Source of the DNA: Flavobacteriaceae bacterium UBA2000
GTDB lineage: Bacteria > Bacteroidota > Bacteroidia > Flavobacteriales > Flavobacteriaceae
Direction of reading: 5' to 3'
DNA: 18,275 bases
Assembly: GCA_002335345.1 (NCBI GenBank)
Contig: DDCS01000178.1
Location: 1 to 18,275, forward strand
Position numbers and translations under genes: made by a program. This document shows, piece after piece, positions 1-6,846 of the stretch (position 1 is its first letter; each line of letters opens with the position of its first letter). The notes beneath the pieces are model-generated. The model was not told where the DNA came from. It saw nothing but the letters and a program-made list of their open reading frames with translations, and searched no databases.

Positions 1-842
1 TATTGAAATACATTTTTAAAGGTATAGGCCGTGTAGACCATATAGCCTCCACAAGTGTGTACCATGCCTTTAGGTTTTCCCGTAGAACCCGAGGTATAAA
101 GTATAAACAAAGGGTCTTCAGCATCCATCATGGTGGCAGGACAATGATCACTCGCCTGGTCAACAAGAGGCTTTAACCAAAGATCCCGACCAGGGACCAT
201 ATTGATTTTTTGATTGGTGCGTGCGACAACTAAAGTTTTTTGAATCCCTGGGCACTCCTCAAGTGCCTGATCGACTATATTTTTTAGGGCTATGGTTTTA
301 GCCCCGCGAAATCCACCGTCGCTGGTTATGACCAACGCACAATCACAGTCATTAATTCTTGCTGCAAGTGCAGTTGATGAGAAGCCTGCAAACACGACCG
401 AATGTATTGCGCCAATGCGAGCACAAGCCAGAACAGCTATGGCCAATTCAGGAATCATGGGGAGATAAATACAGACGCGATCCCCATGGGTAACCCCTTG
501 GTCTTTGAGAACATTAGCCATCTTGTTGACGGACTTGGCCAGATCGGAATAACTTATTTTTTGAGGGCTTTCGTCTTGTTCATTGGGCTCAAAGATTATG
601 GCTGTTTTATCACCGTTGTGGGCTAAATGACGATCGAGTAAGTTTTCTGTGATATTGAGCTTACCGCCTAAAAACCATTTGACCTGCGTATTTTTTTGAT
701 CCCATTCAAAAGTTTTGCCCCAGGGTTTTTGCCATAAAAAGTTGTCTTTGGCAATGCCAGCCCAAAACTCTTCGGGATTCTCTAAACTTTCTTGATAGGC
801 CCGTTTGTATGATTCTGCAGTGTCTAAATGATAATGATTCAT
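1..842 (-). CDS. acs: Acetyl-CoA synthetase (AMP-forming), N-terminal 280 residues, cut by the window edge
   Basis: Activates acetate to acetyl-CoA through an acetyl-adenylate, feeding the TCA and glyoxylate routes; cytoplasmic. Translation of the minus strand gives the family's N-terminal region (FWAGIA, then WFLGGKLNITENLLDRHL), the segment GDRVCIYLPMIPELAIAVLACARIGA, HSVVFAGFSSTALAARI and the adenylate-forming P-loop YTSGSTGKPKG near residue 264. The gene continues past the left edge, where VYTAYTFKNVFQ is the last readable part. I chose the ATG at 842 because MNHYHLDTAESYKRAY aligns with the usual flavobacterial N-terminus (MSNYHIKHLEEY type). The frame stays open about 80 bases further upstream, but no better start codon is seen. 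The C-terminal domain with the acetylatable lysine lies outside the window. It diverges from ssb across a palindrome-bearing gap. Confidence 0.96.
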   Translation of the reverse strand, partial: MNHYHLDTAESYKRAYQESLENPEEFWAGIAKDNFLWQKPWGKTFEWDQKNTQVKWFLGGKLNITENLLDRHLAHNGDKTAIIFEPNEQDESPQKISYSDLAKSVNKMANVLKDQGVTHGDRVCIYLPMIPELAIAVLACARIGAIHSVVFAGFSSTALAARINDCDCALVITSDGGFRGAKTIALKNIVDQALEECPGIQKTLVVARTNQKINMVPGRDLWLKPLVDQASDHCPATMMDAEDPLFILYTSGSTGKPKGMVHTCGGYMVYTAYTFKNVFQ

Positions 843-918
843 AATATCAGAAATAGTTAATTCTCCGCCGTTGTGATCGGTATATAGCGCCTTTGAAGAT
901 ACAAAAAATGCCCGTCTA

Positions 919-934
919 TGAATTTATAAATTCA
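919..934. promoter_or_regulatory. 16-bp perfect palindrome in the acs/ssb divergent gap
   Basis: TGAATTTATAAATTCA reads identically on both strands. It lies 77 bases upstream of the acs start and 125 bases upstream of the ssb start, in a 216-base non-coding gap. An AT-rich perfect palindrome of this length in a divergent promoter region could be an operator for a dimeric regulator, possibly controlling acs. No regulator for it is identified here, and AT-rich DNA yields such palindromes by chance more often than balanced DNA. Confidence 0.35.
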
Positions 935-951
935 ATCAACCTGCCTCGAAA

Positions 952-963
952 TTAAACGTTTAA
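952..963. promoter_or_regulatory. 12-bp perfect palindrome in the acs/ssb divergent gap
   Basis: TTAAACGTTTAA is self-complementary and sits 18 bases from the 16-bp palindrome ending at 934. The two sequences are unrelated, so they are not two copies of one operator. It may be a second regulatory site or chance. The rest of 843-1058 shows no clear TTG/TAnnTTTG promoter on either strand. Confidence 0.25.
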
Positions 964-1058
964 AGGGATAGAGTTATGAATTTACTCAACGATGTTTGCA
1001 AGGTCAATCTGTCTATTGGCAGGCATTATTAACTGTTTAATATTTAAAAATTAGAATT

Positions 1059-1385
1059 ATGAGTACGTTAAGAAACAAAGTACAGTTGATCGGAAATTTG
1101 GGCAATGACCCAGAAATTGTAACCGTAGCCTCTGGCCGAAAACTCGCGAAGTTTTCTATGGCAACCAATGAGAGTTACAAGAACAATAAAGGGGAGCGCA
1201 TGACGGACACTCAGTGGCACCATGTGATTGCTTGGGGAAAAACCGCCGAACTAATAGAGCTTTATTTGGGCAAAGGCAAAGAAGTTGCTCTGGAAGGCAA
1301 ACTCGTTACCCGATTTTGGGATGATCAAGAAGGTCAAAGACGTTATGCCACAGAGGTGCATTGCCACACTTTGCTCATGTTGTAA
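1059..1385 (+). CDS. ssb: Single-stranded DNA-binding protein, short form without acidic tail
   Basis: An OB-fold protein that coats single-stranded DNA in replication, recombination and repair. The sequence opens MSTLRNKVQLIGNLGNDPEI and carries KLAKFSMATNESY, WHHVIAWGKTAEL and the LGKGKEVALEGKL strand typical of bacterial SSB. At 108 residues it covers little more than the OB domain. It ends at LLML and lacks the disordered linker and the acidic DDDIPF-like C-terminal tip that recruits partner proteins. Bacteroidota often carry both a long SSB and a short one, and this is the short type. An intrinsic terminator follows 10 bases after the stop, so the gene is probably transcribed alone. The start is fixed by homology of the first residues. 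Confidence 0.93.
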   Translation: MSTLRNKVQLIGNLGNDPEIVTVASGRKLAKFSMATNESYKNNKGERMTDTQWHHVIAWGKTAELIELYLGKGKEVALEGKLVTRFWDDQEGQRRYATEVHCHTLLML

Positions 1386-1395
1386 CCTTGACAGT

Positions 1396-1427
1396 AATCT
1401 GGGCGGCGACAGCCGCCCAGATTTTTA
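1396..1427 (+). terminator. Strong intrinsic terminator after ssb
   Basis: AATCTGGGCGGC (1396-1407) pairs perfectly with GCCGCCCAGATT (1412-1423) across a four-base GACA loop, giving a 12-bp GC-rich stem that runs into a T-tract (TTTTTAT). It begins 10 bases after the ssb stop codon and separates ssb from the downstream U32 gene. Confidence 0.93.
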
Positions 1428-1450
1428 TCTTATTAATTTCAGGCAATTAC

Positions 1451-1458
1451 TACCTTTG
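1451..1458 (+). promoter_or_regulatory. Candidate Bacteroidota -7 element for the U32-ferredoxin unit
   Basis: TACCTTTG is an exact match to the Bacteroidota -7 consensus TAnnTTTG. It lies 20 bases before the ATG at 1479 and after the ssb terminator, which is where a promoter is needed. No TTG -33 element is seen at the usual 17-23 base spacing, so this is a half-supported call. Transcription would start near 1465, giving a leader of about 14 bases. Confidence 0.5.
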
Positions 1459-1478
1459 CCGAAAATAAGGTTAAGGCT

Positions 1479-2735
1479 ATGACAGAACATGGGACTATAG
1501 AATTGATGGCCCCTGCAGGGAATTTTGAATCGCTGCAGGCAGCAATTGAGAATGGAGCGGATTCAGTTTATTTTGGAGTGGATCAACTTAACATGCGTGC
1601 GCGTGCGAGCATTAATTTTACTATTGAGGATTTACCAGAAATTGTAGCGCGCTGTGCAGCGAAGAAGGTACGCACCTATTTGACTTTGAATACCATCATT
1701 TACGATCATGATTTATCCATCATCAAGACCCTATTGGACGCAGCAAAAAGCGCCGGGATTACGGCGGTAATTGTCATGGACCAGGCTGTGATCGCCTATG
1801 CGCGGCAAATCGGCATGGAAATCCACATATCAACCCAAATCAATATCACTAATATTGAGACGGTTAAGTTTTATGCCATGTTCGCCGATACCATGGTGAT
1901 GAGTCGCGAGCTTAGTCTTCGTCAGGTCAAAAAAATAGTTGAGCAAATTGAGCGTGATGATGTGCGCGGGCCAAGTGGAAGATTGGTTGAGGTAGAGATT
2001 TTTGGTCATGGGGCACTTTGTATGGCGGTTTCAGGAAAGTGTTATTTGAGTTTACATTCACACAACTCATCAGCCAATCGCGGGGCTTGTAAACAAAACT
2101 GCAGAAAGAAATATACGGTCATTGACCAAGAGAGTGGTTTTGAAATTGAATTGGACAACGAATATATGATGTCTCCAAAGGATCTTTGTACCCTGGACTT
2201 TTTGGATCAAGTGATCGAAACTGGAGTAAAGGTGCTGAAGATTGAAGGTCGTGGTCGCGCGCCAGAATATGTCGCTAAGGTCATTAGGACTTATCGCGAG
2301 GCTATTGATGCCCATGCCGCAGGAACCTTTAACAAAGAGCGCGTGGCTCAGTGGATGACTGAACTCGAAAAAGTATACAATCGCGGGTTTTGGAGCGGGT
2401 ATTATTTAGGTCAAAAACTCGGTGAGTGGAGTGAAGCCAATGGCTCTAAAGCGACACAGAAAAAGGTTTATGTCGGGAAAGGGGTTCACTTTTTCCCAAA
2501 ATCGAACATCGGTGAATTTAAAATTGAGGCATACGATCTTAAACTAGGAGATACCTTATTAATTCAGGGACCGACAACCGGAGCACAAGAACTCGAGCTC
2601 TCAGAAATGTTGGTCAATGATCAGGCCCAAGAAACAGCTTCTAAAGGGGATAGCATCACCTTGCCTTTGCCGTTCCGCATTCGTCCTTCAGACAAATTAT
2701 ACAAAGTCGTCAAGACCGAATACGCGACCACATAA
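1479..2735 (+). CDS. U32-family Fe-S protein, probably an RNA hydroxylase of the TrhP/RlhA group
   Basis: The U32 family was named for a collagenase activity, but its characterised bacterial members TrhP (YegQ) and RlhA are iron-sulfur proteins that hydroxylate tRNA uridine-34 or 23S rRNA and depend on prephenate. Visible here are the N-terminal barrel start ELMAPAGNFESLQAAIENGADSVYFG, an STQINITN segment, and the family signature HGALCMAVSGKCYLS followed by NRGACKQNCR. The four cysteines at residues 181, 188, 204 and 208 have the spacing expected of the 4Fe-4S ligands. At 418 residues it is close to TrhP length and much shorter than RlhA. Which RNA is modified cannot be read from the sequence. 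A ferredoxin gene follows 10 bases after the stop, a plausible electron donor. An intrinsic terminator lies upstream and an exact TAnnTTTG element precedes the start. Confidence 0.88.
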   Translation: MTEHGTIELMAPAGNFESLQAAIENGADSVYFGVDQLNMRARASINFTIEDLPEIVARCAAKKVRTYLTLNTIIYDHDLSIIKTLLDAAKSAGITAVIVMDQAVIAYARQIGMEIHISTQINITNIETVKFYAMFADTMVMSRELSLRQVKKIVEQIERDDVRGPSGRLVEVEIFGHGALCMAVSGKCYLSLHSHNSSANRGACKQNCRKKYTVIDQESGFEIELDNEYMMSPKDLCTLDFLDQVIETGVKVLKIEGRGRAPEYVAKVIRTYREAIDAHAAGTFNKERVAQWMTELEKVYNRGFWSGYYLGQKLGEWSEANGSKATQKKVYVGKGVHFFPKSNIGEFKIEAYDLKLGDTLLIQGPTTGAQELELSEMLVNDQAQETASKGDSITLPLPFRIRPSDKLYKVVKTEYATT

Positions 2736-2745
2736 CCTTGATGTC

Positions 2746-2976
2746 ATGGTAATAATCACCCTCCAACGACAGAAATGTATCGGCTGTAATTATTGTGTTG
2801 AACTGGCACCGGAACAATTCCAAATGTCTAAAAAAGACGGGAAAAGTGTGCTCTTGCACGCTCAAGATAAAAAAGGATTTCACACGTTAAAAACACCAGA
2901 CGCCTCGGCTTACCAGCCCAGTACTGAGGCAGCAAAGGCCTGTCCGGTAAATATCATTACCACAAAACTCGTTTAG
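2746..2976 (+). CDS. Small single-cluster 4Fe-4S ferredoxin
   Basis: A 76-residue electron-transfer protein. CIGCNYC gives cysteines 11, 14 and 17, and CPV near the C-terminus gives cysteine 66, forming one CxxCxxC...CP cluster. The long segment between them lacks a second cysteine set, unlike 2[4Fe-4S] ferredoxins. The frame is open upstream to an ATG at 2617 inside the U32 gene, but that would add 43 residues with no ferredoxin similarity, so I chose the ATG at 2746. Ferredoxins of this type commonly begin a few residues before the first Cys. It follows the U32 gene by 10 bases in an apparent operon, suggesting a partner role. It ends facing metG. Confidence 0.9.
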   Translation: MVIITLQRQKCIGCNYCVELAPEQFQMSKKDGKSVLLHAQDKKGFHTLKTPDASAYQPSTEAAKACPVNIITTKLV

Positions 2977-2990
2977 CAAATAAGCATTCT

Positions 2991-3015
2991 AAAAATTAAT
3001 CGGAACTCGATTAAT
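2991..3015 (-). terminator. Probable intrinsic terminator of metG
   Basis: Read on the minus strand, ATTAATCG and CGATTAAT form an 8-bp stem around a five-base loop (3015 down to 2995), followed at once by a run of T's from 2995 to 2991. The stem is AT-rich, hence only moderately stable. It lies 25 bases beyond the metG stop in the convergent gap with the ferredoxin gene. On the plus strand the T-run is missing, so it should terminate metG better than the ferredoxin unit. Confidence 0.6.
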
Positions 3016-3024
3016 CGGAACTTG
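2995..3024. repeat. Two tandem copies of a 15-bp unit
   Basis: ATTAATCGGAACTCG (2995-3009) is followed directly by ATTAATCGGAACTTG (3010-3024), 14 of 15 bases identical. The duplication creates the inverted repeat used by the terminator hairpin here. No third copy is seen nearby. Confidence 0.8.
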
Positions 3025-3039
3025 AGGGCGTGGTTGAGG

Positions 3040-5106
3040 TTATCGGATTGTTGATCCGGCCTTAATGGCTTGTTCAGGAGCCACAAAGCGCAATGCACCA
3101 TCCGCATCTTCAGCCATTAAAATCATCCCTTGGCTTTCTGTTCCCCGAATTGCTCTTGGCGCTAGATTGAGCAGGACGCAAACTTGTTTGCCAATGATTT
3201 CTTCCGGGCTGAAATGCTCAGCAATACCTGAGACTATAGTACGCTGATCCACACCGACATCTACTTTTAAGACTAAAAGTTTATTGGCTTTTGGCATTTT
3301 CTCTGCACTCAAGATGGTTCCAACACGCAGATCCATTTTGGTGAAATCATCAAAATTTACAAGCTCTTTTTGCGGGGTGTGGTTATCGTCCATGGGTTGA
3401 TTGTTCATTTTGGTTTGGGCTAATTTTTGGCGCTGTAACTCGATTTCTTCATCTTCAATTTTGCGAAATAAAAGAGGGCTTTGTGCAATACGATGGCCCT
3501 TTGGCAGATAAGTTGAAGACTCAGCGATTTGTGCCCAATTCAATGGATTTGCTAAGGGGTCTAGTCCTAAGGATTGCTTCAATTTTTTCGAGGTAAAGGG
3601 CAAAAAAGGTTCACTAAGAACCGCGAGAGCCGCCGCGATTTGAAGCGCTATGTATAGAATGGTTGCGGTGCGTTCTGGATCACTTTTGATAAGCTTCCAA
3701 GGCTCTGCATCGGCAAGATATTTATTACCCATTCGGGCCACATTAATCAATTCAGATTGGGCTTCACGAAAACGATAGCGTTCGATACTGTCTCCAATGA
3801 CTTTTGGATAGGCCTGTAGCTGATCTAAAATCAATTGATCTTCTTCAAGGAGTTCATTCGGGGTTGGGATTTCACCGTGGTAATATTTATGGGTCAAAAC
3901 CGTAACACGATTGATAAAATTCCCAAAGATGGCGACCAATTCGTTGTTGTTTCTGGCTTGAAAATCAGCCCAAGTAAAGTCATTGTCTTTGGTCTCAGGA
4001 GCATTGGCGGTCAAAGCATAGCGCAGGACATCTTGCTGCTCTGGAAAATCCAAAAGGTATTCGTGTAACCATACCGCCCAATTGCGACTCGTAGATATTT
4101 TGTCTCCCTCAAGATTTAAAAATTCATTGGCCGGAACGTTATCGGGAAGAATATAATCTCCGTGTGCCTTGAGCATACTCGGGAAAATGATGCAATGAAA
4201 AACGATATTGTCTTTGCCAATAAAATGAACCAATTTGGTTTCTTTATCCTGCCAGTAAGGGGTCCAGTCTACCCCATTGTTTTGCGCCCATTCTTTGGTC
4301 GCTGAGATATATCCAATTGGCGCATCGAACCAAACATAGAGTACTTTGCCCTCGGCCTTATCGACAGGGACGGGAATGCCCCAGTCTAAATCGCGAGTCA
4401 CCGCTCTTGGGCGTAATCCATCGTCGATCCAGGATTTGCACTGACCATAAACATTGGGTTTCCAGTCGGATTTATGCTGATTGAGAATCCATTCTTTAAG
4501 CCAAGCTTCATGCTCATCTAAAGGTAAAAACCAGTGCTTGGTTTGTTTGCGTACAGGCGTACTCCCGGACAGGGTACTTTTTGGGCGGATAAGGTCTGTC
4601 GCGTTATGACTGGTACCGCATTGTTCACACTGATCTCCATAGCTTTCGGTATTGCCGCATTTTGGACAAGTACCAACAACAAATCGGTCGGCCAGAAATT
4701 GCTGGGCTTCTGCGTCAAAGAGTTGCTCTGTAGTTTCTTCAATAAATTTTCCTTTGTCATAAAGATCTTTAAAAAAGTCAGAAGCCGTTTGATGGTGGAT
4801 TGGGGCTGAGGTTCTAGAATAATTGTCAAAGCTAATGCCAAAATCTGAAAAACTTTTCCCGATGATCTCGTGATAGCGATCGACCACTGCTTGCGGGGTG
4901 ATCCCTTCTTTTTTTGCTTTTATCGTGATGGGCACGCCGTGTTCATCGCTTCCACAGATAAAAACCACGTCACGTCCTTGAAGACGTAAGTAGCGGGCGT
5001 AGATATCGGCAGGAATATAGACACCAGCTAAATGACCTAGATGAACAGGGCCGTTTGCATAAGGTAAGGCTGCAGTAATAGTATAACGTTTCGGGGTCTG
5101 CTTCAC
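3040..5106 (-). CDS. metG: Methionyl-tRNA synthetase with C-terminal tRNA-binding domain
   Basis: Charges tRNA-Met with methionine in the cytoplasm. The class I HIGH motif appears as HLGH at residues 22-25 within AALPYANGPVHLGHLAG. A zinc-binding insert, CPKCGNTESYGDQCEQCG, lies near residues 146-163. The KMSKS loop is the KISTS variant near residue 334, usual for Bacteroidota MetG. After a polar linker (about 555-580), residues from about 580 to 688 form the EMAP-II/Trbp111-like OB domain that binds tRNA and dimerises (DFTKMDLRVGTI, then VLLNLAPRAIRGTESQGMIL). Its 688 residues are a normal full length. The start is supported by the short lead into the Rossmann fold. It is preceded by a 111-base gap after the DUF1501 gene on the same strand, where I see no convincing terminator or promoter. 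Confidence 0.98.
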   Translation of the reverse strand: MKQTPKRYTITAALPYANGPVHLGHLAGVYIPADIYARYLRLQGRDVVFICGSDEHGVPITIKAKKEGITPQAVVDRYHEIIGKSFSDFGISFDNYSRTSAPIHHQTASDFFKDLYDKGKFIEETTEQLFDAEAQQFLADRFVVGTCPKCGNTESYGDQCEQCGTSHNATDLIRPKSTLSGSTPVRKQTKHWFLPLDEHEAWLKEWILNQHKSDWKPNVYGQCKSWIDDGLRPRAVTRDLDWGIPVPVDKAEGKVLYVWFDAPIGYISATKEWAQNNGVDWTPYWQDKETKLVHFIGKDNIVFHCIIFPSMLKAHGDYILPDNVPANEFLNLEGDKISTSRNWAVWLHEYLLDFPEQQDVLRYALTANAPETKDNDFTWADFQARNNNELVAIFGNFINRVTVLTHKYYHGEIPTPNELLEEDQLILDQLQAYPKVIGDSIERYRFREAQSELINVARMGNKYLADAEPWKLIKSDPERTATILYIALQIAAALAVLSEPFLPFTSKKLKQSLGLDPLANPLNWAQIAESSTYLPKGHRIAQSPLLFRKIEDEEIELQRQKLAQTKMNNQPMDDNHTPQKELVNFDDFTKMDLRVGTILSAEKMPKANKLLVLKVDVGVDQRTIVSGIAEHFSPEEIIGKQVCVLLNLAPRAIRGTESQGMILMAEDADGALRFVAPEQAIKAGSTIR

Positions 5107-5217
5107 GACAAAAATTTAGGCCATAAAAGTAAGGATTTAACCCGAAGATTCCACGTAATGAGCCGTTGAGATTGACTCTGGGCTTCTTGCTCACCGAGGA
5201 TTTAAAGTATTCAGGGC

Positions 5218-6840
5218 CTATCGAATCATTATGGATTTGCTGTAATGTTGCCCGGCAAAACTAATCCGATAAATATACTGCCCATAACTCAAACGAATTC
5301 CTGCGGCTTGACGCACATCAATGCGGTGTTGTCCAGGAAAGAACATACGGTCAGCCAGGGTGACGAGCTCCCGCCCCATAAGATCATAAAGGGTAATTCT
5401 TCCGTGGGCCGTTTGCTGGGTTTCTAAAACGATTAAAGTTTGATTGTTCTGATAAACAGGACGATGGGTAAACCGAAGAAAGGGTTTAGGAGCACCCACG
5501 CTGAGCGTTTGACAATCGAGGCCTAAATCAAGGGGCTGATAGTTGTGATTGAGCAGTATAGAGTCTATAACCTCTTGATCAAGACAAAACCAGTTGGCCA
5601 AGACTGACGCATAAACGTCCCGGAAGTCCGAAGAAGGGATTAGGTTGTCATAATCATCCCAAGTCAACAAATCAGGGTGATCTCCAACGAATCCACTTCC
5701 GTTTAAAGCAGGGCCAAAAAGCATCATAGGCGAGGCGGCCCCGTGATCTGTCCCAGAAGAACCATTTTCGTAAGGCCGACGACCAAACTCTGAAATCGTC
5801 ATGGAGAGGACTTTTTGGTCCCATCCACCAGCGCCCAAATCCTCATAAAACGCTTTAATCGAGCTGGATAAGTCTTGAAGCAGCGCTTGGTGCTGATACC
5901 GCTGATCCGCATGTGTGTCAAAACTGCCGAGCGAAACCATATAAACCTTAGTCCCCAGTCCACCTTTGATCAGTCGTGCTACCGCAGCCAATTGAACCGC
6001 TAAATCCCCATTGCCGTAATTGGCGTTGTTGCTTGCGGCCATATAGGCCTCATTAATGACCCCAGAATAGGTGTAGGTTGTGTTGGCCGTGGCCCTCAAG
6101 TAGGTAAGCTTATCTCCATAAATACAATCAGGAACATTAACCACATCGTGTAACGCTCCATTGGTACCTATGGCTTGAAGTTGCTCAATATTGGCAACAG
6201 TGAAGGCGTAATTATTGTCGAAACCGTCAAAAATCAAATTACCAATATTGCCCACTTGGATCGCCGGTGGTGCCGCGGGCGGGTTGGTTAAATAGTCTGG
6301 ATAGAGATCTTCGAAGTAGCGGCCCCACCAACCCGTTGGCTCTTCGTATTGATGGGCCCCAGAGGCCCAAATATCACTAGAGCGAAAATGCGAGAGATTT
6401 TGATCGGGGTAACCTACACCGTGTACTACTTTCATTTGTCCATCGCCCCATACCGATTCTAGGTCGTTCATATAATTTGGCAAGCTGAAGTCGTCATTGA
6501 GCGGCATTAAATTGGGCTCAAAATGTCTAATATTCGGCCGAAGATTCGCATAAGTGGCGTAATCATAAACCGGCACTATGGTGTTGAGGCCATCATTTCC
6601 ACCATTGAGGCGAATGATGACCAATATGTTGTCGTTTTGACTTTCAGATAAGGCTACGGTTAACGGCGTTGCTTGAGCTGCAGAAACGGCTTGATTACCC
6701 ATAAGGATACTTCCACCGCCGACAAGACCTAGAGCCTGAATAAAGCTGCGGCGCGACCAATAATCATGCTCATGGTCATGCTGCTTATGATCTACATGCC
6801 CGGAATCCCTCTCTTTAGAATAATTTTTTTTCTGAGCCAT
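5218..6840 (-). CDS. DUF1501 protein with Tat signal and T9SS C-terminal sorting domain
   Basis: DUF1501 proteins belong to the alkaline phosphatase/sulfatase-like superfamily; their reaction is unknown. The N-terminus has five histidines in residues 15-25 (HVDHKQHDHEH), then a twin-arginine motif SRRSFIQ (29-35), a glycine-rich hydrophobic stretch and an AxA-like site near residues 54-57, which predicts Tat export in folded form. Family blocks include LNGGNDGLNTIVPVYDY, SHFRSSDIWASG, SLGSFDTHADQ and EFGRRPYENGSSGTDHGAASP. The last 85 or so residues fit a type A T9SS sorting domain (ITLYDLMGRELVTL, LSYGQYIYRISFAG, ending in SKSIMIR), so the mature protein should reach the cell surface or medium. 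It starts six bases after the DUF1800 stop, in a widespread two-gene arrangement. Full length at 540 residues. Confidence 0.93.
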   Translation of the reverse strand: MAQKKNYSKERDSGHVDHKQHDHEHDYWSRRSFIQALGLVGGGSILMGNQAVSAAQATPLTVALSESQNDNILVIIRLNGGNDGLNTIVPVYDYATYANLRPNIRHFEPNLMPLNDDFSLPNYMNDLESVWGDGQMKVVHGVGYPDQNLSHFRSSDIWASGAHQYEEPTGWWGRYFEDLYPDYLTNPPAAPPAIQVGNIGNLIFDGFDNNYAFTVANIEQLQAIGTNGALHDVVNVPDCIYGDKLTYLRATANTTYTYSGVINEAYMAASNNANYGNGDLAVQLAAVARLIKGGLGTKVYMVSLGSFDTHADQRYQHQALLQDLSSSIKAFYEDLGAGGWDQKVLSMTISEFGRRPYENGSSGTDHGAASPMMLFGPALNGSGFVGDHPDLLTWDDYDNLIPSSDFRDVYASVLANWFCLDQEVIDSILLNHNYQPLDLGLDCQTLSVGAPKPFLRFTHRPVYQNNQTLIVLETQQTAHGRITLYDLMGRELVTLADRMFFPGQHRIDVRQAAGIRLSYGQYIYRISFAGQHYSKSIMIR

Positions 6841-6846
6841 GGCCGT

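Noticed and set aside
976..1032. 18-codon open frame (MNLLNDVCKVNLSIGRHY) upstream of ssb, possible leader peptide
   Set aside because: No promoter, attenuator-type hairpin or codon run supports it; an open frame this short is expected by chance.
2617..2745. Upstream extension of the ferredoxin reading frame to an ATG at 2617
   Set aside because: The extra 43 codons lie inside the U32 gene in another frame and show no ferredoxin-like sequence; the ATG at 2746 gives a normal ferredoxin N-terminus.
5107..5217. Possible small gene or terminator between DUF1501 and metG
   Set aside because: No stable hairpin with a T-run and no convincing coding frame; the frame covering 4970-5194 is mostly a shadow of metG.
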